Source: Pseudoalteromonas espejiana DSM 9414
Lineage (GTDB): Bacteria > Pseudomonadota > Gammaproteobacteria > Enterobacterales > Alteromonadaceae
NCBI RefSeq assembly: GCF_002221525.1
Contig: NZ_CP011028.1
Coordinates: 3,297,001-3,361,000, forward strand
Reading direction: 5' to 3'
DNA: 64,000 nucleotides
Shown: one piece after another, positions 57,001-64,000 of the stretch
How the letters are laid out: each line of letters begins with the position of its first letter
Position numbering within the stretch: position 1 is the stretch's first letter
Translations under genes and position numbers: made by a program
The notes under the pieces: generated by a model
Told to the model about the DNA's origin: nothing
Seen by the model: the letters and a program-made list of their open reading frames with translations, nothing else
Databases searched by the model: none

Positions 57001-57127
57001 ATAAATCGGGCAGTGCATCAACTGGGGTATGCTTTACACTGTAAATACCCGCACCACAAACTATGGCACTCAGTAACAATACAAAAAACCGATTAACTAC
57101 AGACCAGCGAATAATAGCGGCTATCAT
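54005..57127 (-). CDS. cusA: Cu/Ag RND efflux pump CusA
   Basis: 1040 residues, twelve membrane helices, two large periplasmic loops: a heavy-metal-efflux RND transporter. The three metal-relay methionines of E. coli CusA appear conserved in MYMPTTYPG, APLTMIETF and IDMLATGIKTP, which favours monovalent Cu/Ag over Zn/Co. TM4 reads GGIAIAIGAMTDGAIVMIEN with the proton-relay Asp. It starts 2 bases after the cusB stop. Pumps metal from the periplasm or inner membrane through CusC. Confidence 0.94.
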   Translation of the reverse strand: MIAAIIRWSVVNRFFVLLLSAIVCGAGIYSVKHTPVDALPDLSDVQVIVKTSYPGQAPQVVQDQVTFPLTSAMLSVPGAKTVRGFSFFGDSYVYIIFDEKTDLYWARSRVQEYLSQVANRLPSNATAELGPDATGVGWVYLYALVDKKNQLNISQLRSLQDWFLKFELQSVEGVSEVAAVGGMVKQYQVVVDPNKLRAYGIPLSLIQTAISQGNQETGASVIEMAEAEYMVTSTGYIKGVADLEAIPLGVNSSGSALQLRDVADIRTGPKMRRGIAELNGEGEVAGGIVVMRYGENAQQTIARVKAKLKLLKQGLPKGVEIIPVYDRSNLITNAVDNLSSKLLEELIIVALVCVVFLFHVRSSLVAIITLPMGILIAFIVMYWQGVNANIMSLGGIAIAIGAMTDGAIVMIENMHKHMEKTPLTHHNRWQVVAKSASEVGPALFFSLLIITVSFMPVFILEAQEGRMFSPLAYTKTYAMAAAAGLAITLVPVLMGYFIRGKVIPEHKNPVNRILVAGYKPLLNTVLKFPKSTLAIAFITTVIGFYPVNKMGSEFIPLLDEGDLMYMPTTYPGLSIGEARKILQQTDKLIATVPEVKTVFGKIGRAETATDPAPLTMIETFIQFKPQSEWRAGMTKQKLKQELDNLVKFPGLTNAWVMPIKTRIDMLATGIKTPVGIKVAGPNLNEIQKIGQQIEQLLKNVPGTASVYSERVAAGRYIKLDINREKAARYNLNIADIQQVVATAIGGTNVTETIEGQARYPVNMRYPQSFRDSPEALKLLPIITPMGQHIALADVANVFIEDGPAGIKSENARLNGWSLIDIKGSDIGSYVARAQQVLTDNLQLPAGYSITWAGQYEYMQRAKDKLTYVIPLTLAIIVVLLYLNFKSVAEVFIILATLPLAMIGGIWLMYIEGFNFSVAVGVGFIALAGVAVEIGVIMLVYLNQAYTQQRELSAQTGEPFTVLLLHKAIVQGAGLRVRPVMMTVATIIIGLLPVLYGSGTGSEIMSRIAAPMVGGMISAIILTLLVIPAVYLLWKKQHIIK

Positions 57128-57129
57128 AA

Positions 57130-58653
57130 TTATTCCCCGTGCTTAGCGTGATCAGCAGCGCTTTTACTGTCTGGCATAATAGCAATATGGCTTATTACAA
57201 ATTCACCATCAATAATACTAAAAGTAAAATGCACTAATTGGTTCGCTTTTAAGGTACTAATATCAAGCTCTTTGGCTGCATAAAAGTCCATGGTAGCGGG
57301 CCCTCTCCCCCATTTAGGAATGGCTTCGCGGCTAATATTTATTAATCGCTGGGTTTTATTTATATTATTGATGACTCCATTTACCATGGCTGTTTGTTGC
57401 TGTTTTGGCATATCCATTTTTGCCATGCTATTCGTTGTATTTTTATTATCTGGGCGCATGCGCTTAAAGTCAGATGCTTTACTCGACTCAGAATCTATTA
57501 AAAACTGAGCGGCCGTTACTATAAGGTCATTTTTCATAATGCCTGAGACAATAACGGCTTCGGTTTGTGTAATTTGCCCTACATTTACTTCAACAGATTT
57601 AAAGTGACCTTCCCCTAAAGCAAGCACTACTCTATTTTGCGTACCCGTGCGAATAAGTGCCTGCTTAGGAATAACCATTTGAGGTAAATTACTTTGTGTG
57701 TGAATGCTTACTTGTGCAAACATATTTGGCTTAAGTTGCTTACTCGTATTTTCAAAGCGAAGCCTGACCCGTAAGGTCCGGTTTTTATCGCTAAGTGCGG
57801 GGTAAATATAATCAACAACCCCTTGCCACTGCTGCCCTTTGGCATAATCGAGTGTCATAGTAACCGGTAGGCCCGTTGTTACTTGGTTTGCTTGGCGCTC
57901 AAATACTTCGGCCTCTACCCATACTTCATCTAACTTAGCGATGCTCATCATAGAAGTGCCAGGCTTTACATAAAACCCTTCACGAATATTTAGCTCATCA
58001 AGTACGCCACTTTGGCGAGCGTAAAAAGTAATGTTTTGCATCACTTTTTTATTTTGTTGTAAGCGTTTAATAAAACCAGCAGAAACATTAAGCGATTCAA
58101 GCCGTGCTTTTGCAGCTCGTATTAGCACTTTATTGTTTCTATTTACTGCTAATAAAAACTCCTCCTGAGCGTTAACAAGTTGCGGAGAATACAATGTATA
58201 TAATGGCTCGCCCGCTTTAACCGGTTCGCCTTGTGCTTTTACAAATAATGTTTCAACCCAACCCTCTACCCGAGGGTGAATATGCGTTAATTGATCTTGA
58301 TTGTATTGCACATACCCCACGGTTTTAATATCACTTTGCACAACTTTAAATTCTACCTTGCTTGTTTTTACGCCTAAGTTGTTTATCACTTGTGGGGAGA
58401 TAGTCACTGTACCTGGGCTACTGCTGCTATTGTTTTCATAAACAGGAACCAGCTCCATACCCATTGGTGAAAGCCCAGGCTCTGCGCGCCGGTAATTACT
58501 ATCCATTGGCGCTACCCAATACAAAGGTTTATTTTGCTTATTGGGCACAGCAGCACGACTGTGCTTCCCCTCATACACCAGTAAACTAGTCGCTGCAAAC
58601 ATTATTCCTGCGCCTATTAACAGCGCCACAAGGCATTTTAAATTAGTACTCAT
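57130..58653 (-). CDS. cusB: RND periplasmic adaptor CusB with fused CusF-like domain
   Basis: 507 residues. N-terminal membrane or signal segment (~8-27), then a heavy-metal-binding HMBD motif (YWVAPMDSNYRRAEPGLSPMGMELVPVY, ~45-72), then barrel-sandwich and alpha-hairpin adaptor domains (VEGWVETLFVKAQGEPVKAGEPLY). A linker with MAKMDMPKQQQTAM precedes residues ~423-495, which fold-match the small copper chaperone CusF, but most of its ligand positions are changed (see findings). AAGGAGAT precedes the ATG at 58653, which lies inside the cusC end (11-base overlap). Confidence 0.92.
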   Translation of the reverse strand: MSTNLKCLVALLIGAGIMFAATSLLVYEGKHSRAAVPNKQNKPLYWVAPMDSNYRRAEPGLSPMGMELVPVYENNSSSSPGTVTISPQVINNLGVKTSKVEFKVVQSDIKTVGYVQYNQDQLTHIHPRVEGWVETLFVKAQGEPVKAGEPLYTLYSPQLVNAQEEFLLAVNRNNKVLIRAAKARLESLNVSAGFIKRLQQNKKVMQNITFYARQSGVLDELNIREGFYVKPGTSMMSIAKLDEVWVEAEVFERQANQVTTGLPVTMTLDYAKGQQWQGVVDYIYPALSDKNRTLRVRLRFENTSKQLKPNMFAQVSIHTQSNLPQMVIPKQALIRTGTQNRVVLALGEGHFKSVEVNVGQITQTEAVIVSGIMKNDLIVTAAQFLIDSESSKASDFKRMRPDNKNTTNSMAKMDMPKQQQTAMVNGVINNINKTQRLINISREAIPKWGRGPATMDFYAAKELDISTLKANQLVHFTFSIIDGEFVISHIAIMPDSKSAADHAKHGE

Positions 58654-59992
58654 AGCTATCTCCTTGCAACTCAGCCATTACCGCAGTATCTAAACTGGCA
58701 GCATAATAATTAAGGCGGGCAATAATAATGTGTTTATCTATTTGAATATTTAGCGCGTCAATTTTGGCGGTTAATTCACTAATACGCGCTCGCATTACAT
58801 CTGAAAAATCACCATCATCGCGGGTATATGCATTTAGAGTTGCCTGCGCCTGCTGCGACATTTGTGGTAGTAATGTATTTTGATAAAGTGCATTGCGCTG
58901 TTCTATGCGCGCCAGTTGGCTAAATTCTTTAAGGTACATTCCTTTTAAGTTTTGCAGTGCCACGCGTTTTTCGGTTTTTGTTGCCTCGGCATTTGCTATA
59001 GCCGCTTTAACTTGTTGATCTTGCCTGTTATCTGTAAATAACGGTAAATCAACACTCACTCCTACCGAGAGTAAATCTGCACGCGAATCCCCAGCTTGAG
59101 TATCGGCTCTGTAGCCATACCCCATATTTACACCCAACTGCGGCTTATAACTTTGTTTTGCTAGGTTTATTTGCGTGACCTTAGCGGTTACGTTTTGCTC
59201 TATAGCAACAATAGCAGGATGGGCCATAAGTAATTGTATTAATTCATCAAACGCTAAATTATTAAAATCAATTAAAGGGTTGGGCTTTTTAAACTCATTA
59301 CTTAAAGGACGCTGTAACCAATGCATAGGAAGCCACTGTGCTAAACCTTGCTTAGCCGCATCTAATTGCTGAGCTAATACAATAAGTTTATCTTCAAGGC
59401 GGGTGAGCTCTAATTGCGAGCGAATAATATCTTGCTGGCGTGTTTTACCTAAGCTGCTTGAGTAGCTTGCCTCGGTCACCTCTATAAGTTGGGTAAATAA
59501 GGTTTTATCTTGCTTAATAAGGACAATACTTTGCTGAGCCCTATATGCATTAAGCCATAACTCCATTACGGTCGCTTTTACTTGTGCTTTTCGTTGTGCT
59601 CTTAACCATGGATGTTGCTGGACTTGCTCATTAATAACCTGCTGACTTAGCGCTAAACTATTACCACGGCTAAATTTTTGGCTTATATCGAGCTTAAGTT
59701 GAGTCATGTTTTCTTGATCAAACGCATAACCGTTAACCGGTAAGCTTTGCATACCAAGGCTTAATACAGGGTCTGGCAATGTGCCAGCTGCAATACTTTG
59801 TGCTTTAGCGGCTATTTGCTTTTGTTTGCTAGCACTAAGCCAAGGCTCGTTATTAAGCGCATAATTAACCGTGTCGGTTAAATTAAGTGTTGTTGTATTT
59901 GTAACTACAACGCTATTTGCACTGCTATTAAACACAGCGCCAAATAAGCTACTACTGAGTAATACAGCGTTAAAAAATACTCTGCGGGTCAT
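58643..59992 (-). CDS. cusC: TolC-family outer-membrane channel of the Cu/Ag pump
   Basis: 449 residues from the ATG at 59992 (GGAG six bases upstream; the ATG at 60004 has no ribosome site). A signal peptide-like start (MTRRVFFNAVLLSSSLFGAVFNSSANS) is followed by the two long helical OEP repeats. It is the outer-membrane channel paired with CusB and CusA by operon position. It lacks a clear lipobox Cys, unlike E. coli CusC, so it may be nearer to CzcC-type proteins. Confidence 0.9.
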   Translation of the reverse strand: MTRRVFFNAVLLSSSLFGAVFNSSANSVVVTNTTTLNLTDTVNYALNNEPWLSASKQKQIAAKAQSIAAGTLPDPVLSLGMQSLPVNGYAFDQENMTQLKLDISQKFSRGNSLALSQQVINEQVQQHPWLRAQRKAQVKATVMELWLNAYRAQQSIVLIKQDKTLFTQLIEVTEASYSSSLGKTRQQDIIRSQLELTRLEDKLIVLAQQLDAAKQGLAQWLPMHWLQRPLSNEFKKPNPLIDFNNLAFDELIQLLMAHPAIVAIEQNVTAKVTQINLAKQSYKPQLGVNMGYGYRADTQAGDSRADLLSVGVSVDLPLFTDNRQDQQVKAAIANAEATKTEKRVALQNLKGMYLKEFSQLARIEQRNALYQNTLLPQMSQQAQATLNAYTRDDGDFSDVMRARISELTAKIDALNIQIDKHIIIARLNYYAASLDTAVMAELQGDSYEY

Positions 59993-60092
59993 TACCTGCT
60001 CCATCTAAAATTAAAAATAAAACTTTAAATTAAGAGGCAGAAAAGGCGTTTAAGCGGGAAATTCCTAAATTTTATTTACACCTATCCTGCAT

Positions 60093-60452
60093 TTAGGCAA
60101 ACATAGGAGGGCGAAACAAGGTACTTGCAGGCGGCAGTGCAACCCCCAAATTGAGTTGAGTTACTTTTTCTGTAGGTAATGCAAACGCGTTAAATATAGC
60201 GTAGTAAGTTAAAATAGAGCTACCGCCACAGCCATTTATTGGGCAATGGCAATCATTGTTGCTAGGTTCTTCATCGCAGCAGTCCATCTGCATTGTATCG
60301 GTATGCTCACTTGGCATGGCGTGGTGCTCTGCATGACTAGCAGAGGCTCCCATGTGCGGCATCTCACATTCCACAGAAACAGACGCAACCGCTTGCCCAA
60401 CAAACGTGAGTAGCATAACGACGAGTAAAAATGAGGAATTAAAACGCTGCAA
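60093..60452 (-). CDS. CopL-like secreted metal-binding peptide
   Basis: 119 residues starting at a TTG (60452) with AAAGG seven bases upstream. A signal peptide (FLLVVMLLTFVGQAVA) is followed by a Cys/His/Met-rich part: CEMPHMGASASHAEHHAMPSEH, MQMDCCDEE, CHCPINGCGG. The tail ends in LFRPPMFA. This resembles CopL-type proteins that precede copper-resistance genes and affect their expression. First gene of the copper operon; cusC follows after about 100 bases. Confidence 0.8.
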   Translation of the reverse strand: MQRFNSSFLLVVMLLTFVGQAVASVSVECEMPHMGASASHAEHHAMPSEHTDTMQMDCCDEEPSNNDCHCPINGCGGSSILTYYAIFNAFALPTEKVTQLNLGVALPPASTLFRPPMFA

Positions 60453-60482
60453 AACAAAGCCTTTAAAATAACATGCGCCGTA

Positions 60483-60513
60483 ATGATATTTGAGTTACTA
60501 AGGTAACTCAAAT
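60483..60513 (-). promoter_or_regulatory. Copper-operon promoter with palindromic operator
   Basis: On the minus strand TTGAGT (60511-60506) and TATCAT (60488-60483) are spaced by 17 bases. A perfect palindrome with 11-base arms, ATTTGAGTTAC (60488-60498) and GTAACTCAAAT (60503-60513) around a 4-base centre, covers the spacer and the -35. The place is right for a repressor or metalloregulator. It could alternatively serve as a hairpin after the PqiA-family gene, but no U-run follows on that strand. Confidence 0.6.
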
Positions 60514-60515
60514 AA

Positions 60516-61124
60516 TTAATTTTCTTTACTTGGGGTTTTAATCTGGCTGCTGGCTAAAATAGCAAAAATACAATACGCACTAAAATACCAAAAGCCTTCA
60601 CCAAAGCGACTATGCATAATGAGTAAGTCGTTACTTTGGCCATGTGCGTTACCAGCTAAATAAGTCACTATTAGTGCAATAACAAATACATCCACCATGC
60701 TCCATTTACTTAGCGCGCAAATAACGACCCCTAATTTATTTTTAAATGCGCTTAATGGTAAACAGCAATACAGTAGCTGCATAAGTAGCTTTAAGCTTGG
60801 GATCACAATAGAAAATAGCCCAACTAATGCCGCAACAAATAAGTTATTATTACTGGCCAGTTCGTTAACGGTACCCCAAATACTTTGCGTTTTACTGTAA
60901 GCGCTTATTTCACCCTCAAGCTTATCTAGCCCGAGCATATTAGAAAACATCATTAACATACTGCGGGTACGGCCATCGCCCTCTTCTGCTAGCATCTCTA
61001 TGCCAGCTTTGGCTAATTGCGATTTATCAATGTTGCCTTCAATAGATAAAACCGGCTTGGTAATACCTGGAAACAATAACCCTAGTGCAATAACAATACT
61101 TAAAATAGATAACCAATTACGCAT
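60516..61124 (-). CDS. PqiA-family membrane protein
   Basis: 202 residues with four hydrophobic segments and a periplasmic loop after the first. LSKWSMVDVFVIALIVTYL is the paraquat-inducible protein A signature. It is a single PqiA module without the cysteine motifs of two-module PqiA. PqiA-type proteins pair with MCE proteins in lipid transport, but no MCE gene is adjacent. It starts 2 bases after the HDOD-EAL stop, so the two are cotranscribed. Confidence 0.83.
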   Translation of the reverse strand: MRNWLSILSIVIALGLLFPGITKPVLSIEGNIDKSQLAKAGIEMLAEEGDGRTRSMLMMFSNMLGLDKLEGEISAYSKTQSIWGTVNELASNNNLFVAALVGLFSIVIPSLKLLMQLLYCCLPLSAFKNKLGVVICALSKWSMVDVFVIALIVTYLAGNAHGQSNDLLIMHSRFGEGFWYFSAYCIFAILASSQIKTPSKEN

Positions 61125-61126
61125 GT

Positions 61127-62392
61127 TTAATCTGAAATAGCCTCAATAATTTCGTCACTATACAGCACAGCATCAAGCACGAAATTAAAAATATGCCCAA
61201 TGCGTAAGTCACTATTAATTTTTGGCATCAAGCTCGCTATCTGGTCCATATCATCAAGTTCAAAAGCTTTGATTAGTAAAAGGCTTTCGCCAAGTATTCC
61301 TTCGTTATTTAATAGCGCCTCTGAAATAACAGCATCAAGCGAGAACTCTTTTACAATGGTTTTTAAGTCAGTATCTAAAATGGCATCTAATACTGAAAAC
61401 AACCCAACTAGATACCCCTGCTCAGATAATTTTGAGTCGTTTTGCCTAAGCATTAAAAAAATAAACTGCGCCCTTGTAAGCGCTAATTTAGTAAGTTCAG
61501 TTGGCTTTTCAACGCCTAATTCACTCAAGGCTAAAACCCGAACAAACTGCCTTATGCTATCTTCGCCCAAATACACAACCGCCTGCGAAATAGACGTAAT
61601 AGTAAGGTTAGTATTTCCTGAGCGCGCATTGGCTAATTTTAAAACGCGAGCTGTAATGGCAACATCGCGTGCAACTCGCTGATGTATTTCTTCAAAGCAA
61701 AGTGACGCTTTTGCCGTAAAACGCAGTAAATCAAATACAATTAATTTCGAGGGCTCTACACCGTTATAGGTAATCATCTCTGGGCGTGCAAAAAAGTAAC
61801 CCTGAAATAAATCACAGCCGGCTTGCTTTAGTGAATGAAACTGCTCATGTGTTTCAATACGCTCAACAATAATTTTGGCATGAGGGTTAGCGCGCTTAAT
61901 TTTTTTTATGCGCATGTTTGTTTTAATTGCTACATCGTCCATTTCAATTTTGATGTAGTCAACATGCACTAACAAAGGCTCCCATTTATCATCGCCATCA
62001 TAATCGTCTAAAGCAAAAATATACCCTTCTTGCTTTAGCTCTTGAACTCGATTAGCGACCTCGGCAATTTTATTAGTGCGTTCGACAATTTCAATAACGC
62101 TATTTTGTGGTACCAGTAATTTTGGAAAATTCTCTAAAATAGTGCTTGAAGACAAGTTTATAAACGCTAATTGGTGTGCCGTAAGCTTATCTAGGCCAAG
62201 TAACATTAACGAGTTAAAAAACAAACGACTTGTAGCTTGTTCATCAGATGTACCAACAGGAAATGCATTATGAGCAGAATCACGATAAAGCAACTCGTAA
62301 GCAAATACATTTTGCTCAACATCAAATATGGGTTGCCTGGCAACAAACTGGGTGAGCTTTTGCCCGTCTTTAATAATATTAGTGGGATTCAC
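61127..62392 (-). CDS. EAL-HDOD signalling protein (YuxH type)
   Basis: 421 residues from a GTG at 62392. An N-terminal EAL-type domain (~15-210) and a C-terminal HDOD domain (~215-410, RFTAKASLCFEEIHQRVARDVAITARVLKLANARSG). The EAL motifs are altered: YELLYR in place of EAL, DDYDGD in place of DDFG, IKIEM in place of KID; INLS and IEIVER remain. Catalysis is therefore uncertain and the protein may bind c-di-GMP or act by contact. Cotranscribed with the PqiA-family gene. Confidence 0.9.
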   Translation of the reverse strand: MNPTNIIKDGQKLTQFVARQPIFDVEQNVFAYELLYRDSAHNAFPVGTSDEQATSRLFFNSLMLLGLDKLTAHQLAFINLSSSTILENFPKLLVPQNSVIEIVERTNKIAEVANRVQELKQEGYIFALDDYDGDDKWEPLLVHVDYIKIEMDDVAIKTNMRIKKIKRANPHAKIIVERIETHEQFHSLKQAGCDLFQGYFFARPEMITYNGVEPSKLIVFDLLRFTAKASLCFEEIHQRVARDVAITARVLKLANARSGNTNLTITSISQAVVYLGEDSIRQFVRVLALSELGVEKPTELTKLALTRAQFIFLMLRQNDSKLSEQGYLVGLFSVLDAILDTDLKTIVKEFSLDAVISEALLNNEGILGESLLLIKAFELDDMDQIASLMPKINSDLRIGHIFNFVLDAVLYSDEIIEAISD

Positions 62393-62549
62393 TTAATTTA
62401 AACCTATTAAATTTGACGTTGTTTATTACAATTAAGATCTACACTGTAATTCAACTTGTATAATAATTATATAGCCATAATGCACCAGTGTTGCAATTAC
62501 AGCGAAATTGCATAACACTCAAAATTAAAGTTTAGCAAAGGTTACTTAT

Positions 62550-63308
62550 TTGTTTTTTTTAAAATTGTTTTTACCTTTATTTATTTTGCAACTCGCTACT
62601 TTTGCCTTTGCAAAATCTAATTCTGCTGTACTGAAATACAACGTCAGTGCATCGGGAAACCATTACCCTTTTTACACCAGTAATCCACTAAAGCCTGGTA
62701 TTTTACCTGAAGTAATAACAGCTATAATGGCGCAGGCCGAGATCACTGCAAACCATGTTGATTTACCAACTAAACGTATAACCAAATACTTAGAAAATGA
62801 ATATATAGATTTTGATGTAATCACCTTAAAGTGGTTACCCGAAAAAGAGCGAAACAATCCGCGTTTTATTTTTTCCGATCCGATCATTCCTGCCACTGAA
62901 ATGATAGTGGCCCTTCCTGAACAAGTCGCACAATTTCAAAGTAAGCAAAGCCTATACGGTAAAAACGTAGGCACAGTGTTAGGTTACTATTACCATGATG
63001 ACGAGCTGTTTAATCGAGTAGACTTCCCTTCAGAAAAAGAGCTCATGCTCGCACTTGCCCGAAAACGTATTGATGTTGCCATTATGGGAATACACACCGC
63101 GGTTTACTGGTCTAAGCAGCTCAATGTAAAAACAGAGTTTGGCGCCGAACACTCCCATGGGTATTTAAGAGTGCGTTTACTTGCCAAACACAAGGCTTTA
63201 CTACCAAAAGTTAACCAAGCACTTGAACACTTACACAGCAGTGGCTTTATAAAAAGCATTGAAAATAAGTATATTGAACATATACCCTCACAAATTATAA
63301 GGGATTAG
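62550..63308 (+). CDS. Periplasmic substrate-binding-type protein (PBP2 fold)
   Basis: 252 residues from a TTG at 62550, with AAAGG eight bases upstream. A signal peptide (MFFLKLFLPLFILQLATFAFA) is followed by a family-3 solute-binding pattern (PLKPGILPEVITAIMAQAEI, RITKYLENEYIDFDVITLKWLPEKER, GTVLGYYYHDDELF). No transporter genes are adjacent. It is divergent from the HDOD-EAL gene. This resembles the orphan binding protein at 28416-29222, which also neighbours a c-di-GMP-type gene. Confidence 0.78.
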   Translation: MFFLKLFLPLFILQLATFAFAKSNSAVLKYNVSASGNHYPFYTSNPLKPGILPEVITAIMAQAEITANHVDLPTKRITKYLENEYIDFDVITLKWLPEKERNNPRFIFSDPIIPATEMIVALPEQVAQFQSKQSLYGKNVGTVLGYYYHDDELFNRVDFPSEKELMLALARKRIDVAIMGIHTAVYWSKQLNVKTEFGAEHSHGYLRVRLLAKHKALLPKVNQALEHLHSSGFIKSIENKYIEHIPSQIIRD

Positions 63309-63377
63309 TATCCTAGGATGGGTTTGCTAGGGTATAATACGCGCAAATGTAAACCTCTCCTGATATAAGAAAGCCTT

Positions 63378-63944
63378 ATGAGTATTGAAAAAGCCCTAAT
63401 CGAACGTAGCAACAACCAATGTGAGCTATGTGCTGCAACCGACAATTTATCTGTTTACGAAGTGCCACCGGTTACAGAAACCCACTCTGATAAGTGCATT
63501 TACACATGCCAAACATGTAAAGATCAAATACAAAACGATAGCGAGCTTACACCAACCCATTGGCACTGCCTCAACGACAGTATGTGGAGCCAAACTCCGG
63601 CTGTACAAGTTGTTGCATACCGAATGTTAGCACGCTTAGCCGCCGATAATGGCTGGGCACAAGATGCCCTTGATATGATTTACCTAGAAGAAGATACCCT
63701 TGCCTGGGCTAAAAAAGCACTTGCTGAAGATGACGATATAAAACACGTTGATAGCAACGGCGTAGTACTTCAAGCAGGCGATACCGTTACACTTATAAAA
63801 GATTTAGATGTAAAAGGCAGCAGCCTAACCGCTAAACGAGGCACTGCAGTACGCAACATTGGCCTAACCAGCAACCCTGAGCACATTGAAGGGAGAGTTG
63901 ACGGTCAACGTATTGTTATTTTAACTAAATTTGTAAAAAAATAA
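63378..63944 (+). CDS. PhnA-family zinc-ribbon protein
   Basis: 188 residues. The N-terminal zinc ribbon has CELC and CQTC pairs (NNQCELCAATDNLSVYEVPP, CIYTCQTCKDQI). The C-terminal PhnA domain reads VDSNGVVLQAGDTVTLIKDLDVKGSS and RGTAVRNIGLTSNPEHIEGRVDGQRIVILTKFVKK. The family is named for a phosphonate locus, but E. coli PhnA (YjdM) is not known to act on phosphonates. It is about 1.5 times the E. coli length owing to the middle helical region. Confidence 0.92.
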   Translation: MSIEKALIERSNNQCELCAATDNLSVYEVPPVTETHSDKCIYTCQTCKDQIQNDSELTPTHWHCLNDSMWSQTPAVQVVAYRMLARLAADNGWAQDALDMIYLEEDTLAWAKKALAEDDDIKHVDSNGVVLQAGDTVTLIKDLDVKGSSLTAKRGTAVRNIGLTSNPEHIEGRVDGQRIVILTKFVKK

Positions 63945-63962
63945 CTGCTTTGTATAAACTCT

Positions 63963-63986
63963 AAGGCGCAATAGCGCCTTTTTTTA
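63963..63986 (+). terminator. Rho-independent terminator after phnA
   Basis: Stem AAGGCGC (63963-63969) / GCGCCTT (63974-63980) with a 4-base loop, followed by a T-run. Confidence 0.92.
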
Positions 63987-64000
63987 TGCAAAAAAATTAA

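Noticed and set aside
54005..60452. Cu efflux operon as a recently acquired island
   Set aside because: Codon use and base composition look like the neighbours and I see no mobile-element genes, direct repeats or tRNA junction at its borders.

Overview
The window is a contiguous piece of a gammaproteobacterial chromosome. Gene content, gene order and the AT-rich, TTG/GTG-tolerant coding style point to the Alteromonadales, most likely Pseudoalteromonas. It reads as ordinary core chromosome. I saw no prophage, insertion sequence, integron or CRISPR array.

Layout. 1-4.3 kb: macromolecular-synthesis cluster (end of a yqeY-type gene, dnaG, rpoD). 4.3-6.9 kb: prmA, then dusB-fis behind a growth-rate-type promoter. 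7-10.8 kb: purH and purD with a signal-peptide-bearing methyltransferase-like gene between them. 10.9-14.6 kb: a 7TMR-DISM/EAL c-di-GMP protein followed by a cysteine-rich DUF2797 gene and a small partner. 14.6-19.6 kb: a minus-strand run (HDAC-like deacetylase, beta-lactamase-fold hydrolase, GGCT-fold protein, LysE exporter, an unknown protein, CreA). 19.7-26.5 kb: a tautomerase, a chemoreceptor, a LysR/cupin divergent pair, tRNA-Ile2(CAT), a 52-residue Pmp3-family peptide, a BON-domain protein and a LiaF-like protein. 26.5-31 kb: VOC protein, suhB, a periplasmic binding-type protein and an EAL-CBS-GGDEF protein. 31-36.7 kb: queA-tgt-yajC-secD-secF. 36.9-39.8 kb: a REC-REC-PAS-GGDEF-EAL protein and a 70-residue membrane peptide. 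39.8-53.3 kb: an OxyR-type regulator and a large phosphate block (pit with its DUF47 partner, phoU-pstB-pstA-pstC, a GcvR-like ACT protein, ppk-ppx). 53.4-60.5 kb: a helical unknown and a Cu/Ag efflux operon of CusCBA type led by a CopL-like metal-binding peptide. 60.5-64 kb: PqiA-family protein, HDOD-EAL protein, a second periplasmic binding-type protein and PhnA.

How the parts fit together. The phosphate block is the best integrated unit. High-affinity import (Pst), low-affinity import (Pit), signalling (PhoU) and polyphosphate storage and breakdown (Ppk, Ppx) lie side by side. I can read a well-formed PhoB box with a correctly spaced -10 element in front of both pstC and ppk. PstC and PstA are about twice the usual size because of large domains outside the permease cores, and no pstS lies in the operon. 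The copper operon has its own promoter, with a perfect palindrome lying over the spacer. Four proteins carry EAL domains, so c-di-GMP signalling is heavily represented.

No wholly new multi-gene system is obvious. The most notable points are the enlarged Pst permeases, the copper promoter palindrome, the adaptor protein whose CusF-like domain has lost metal ligands, an apparently inactivated metallopeptidase-like protein, and the DUF2797 protein with a GIY-YIG-like segment. All functional calls come from reading sequence and from memory of families; no database search was run.
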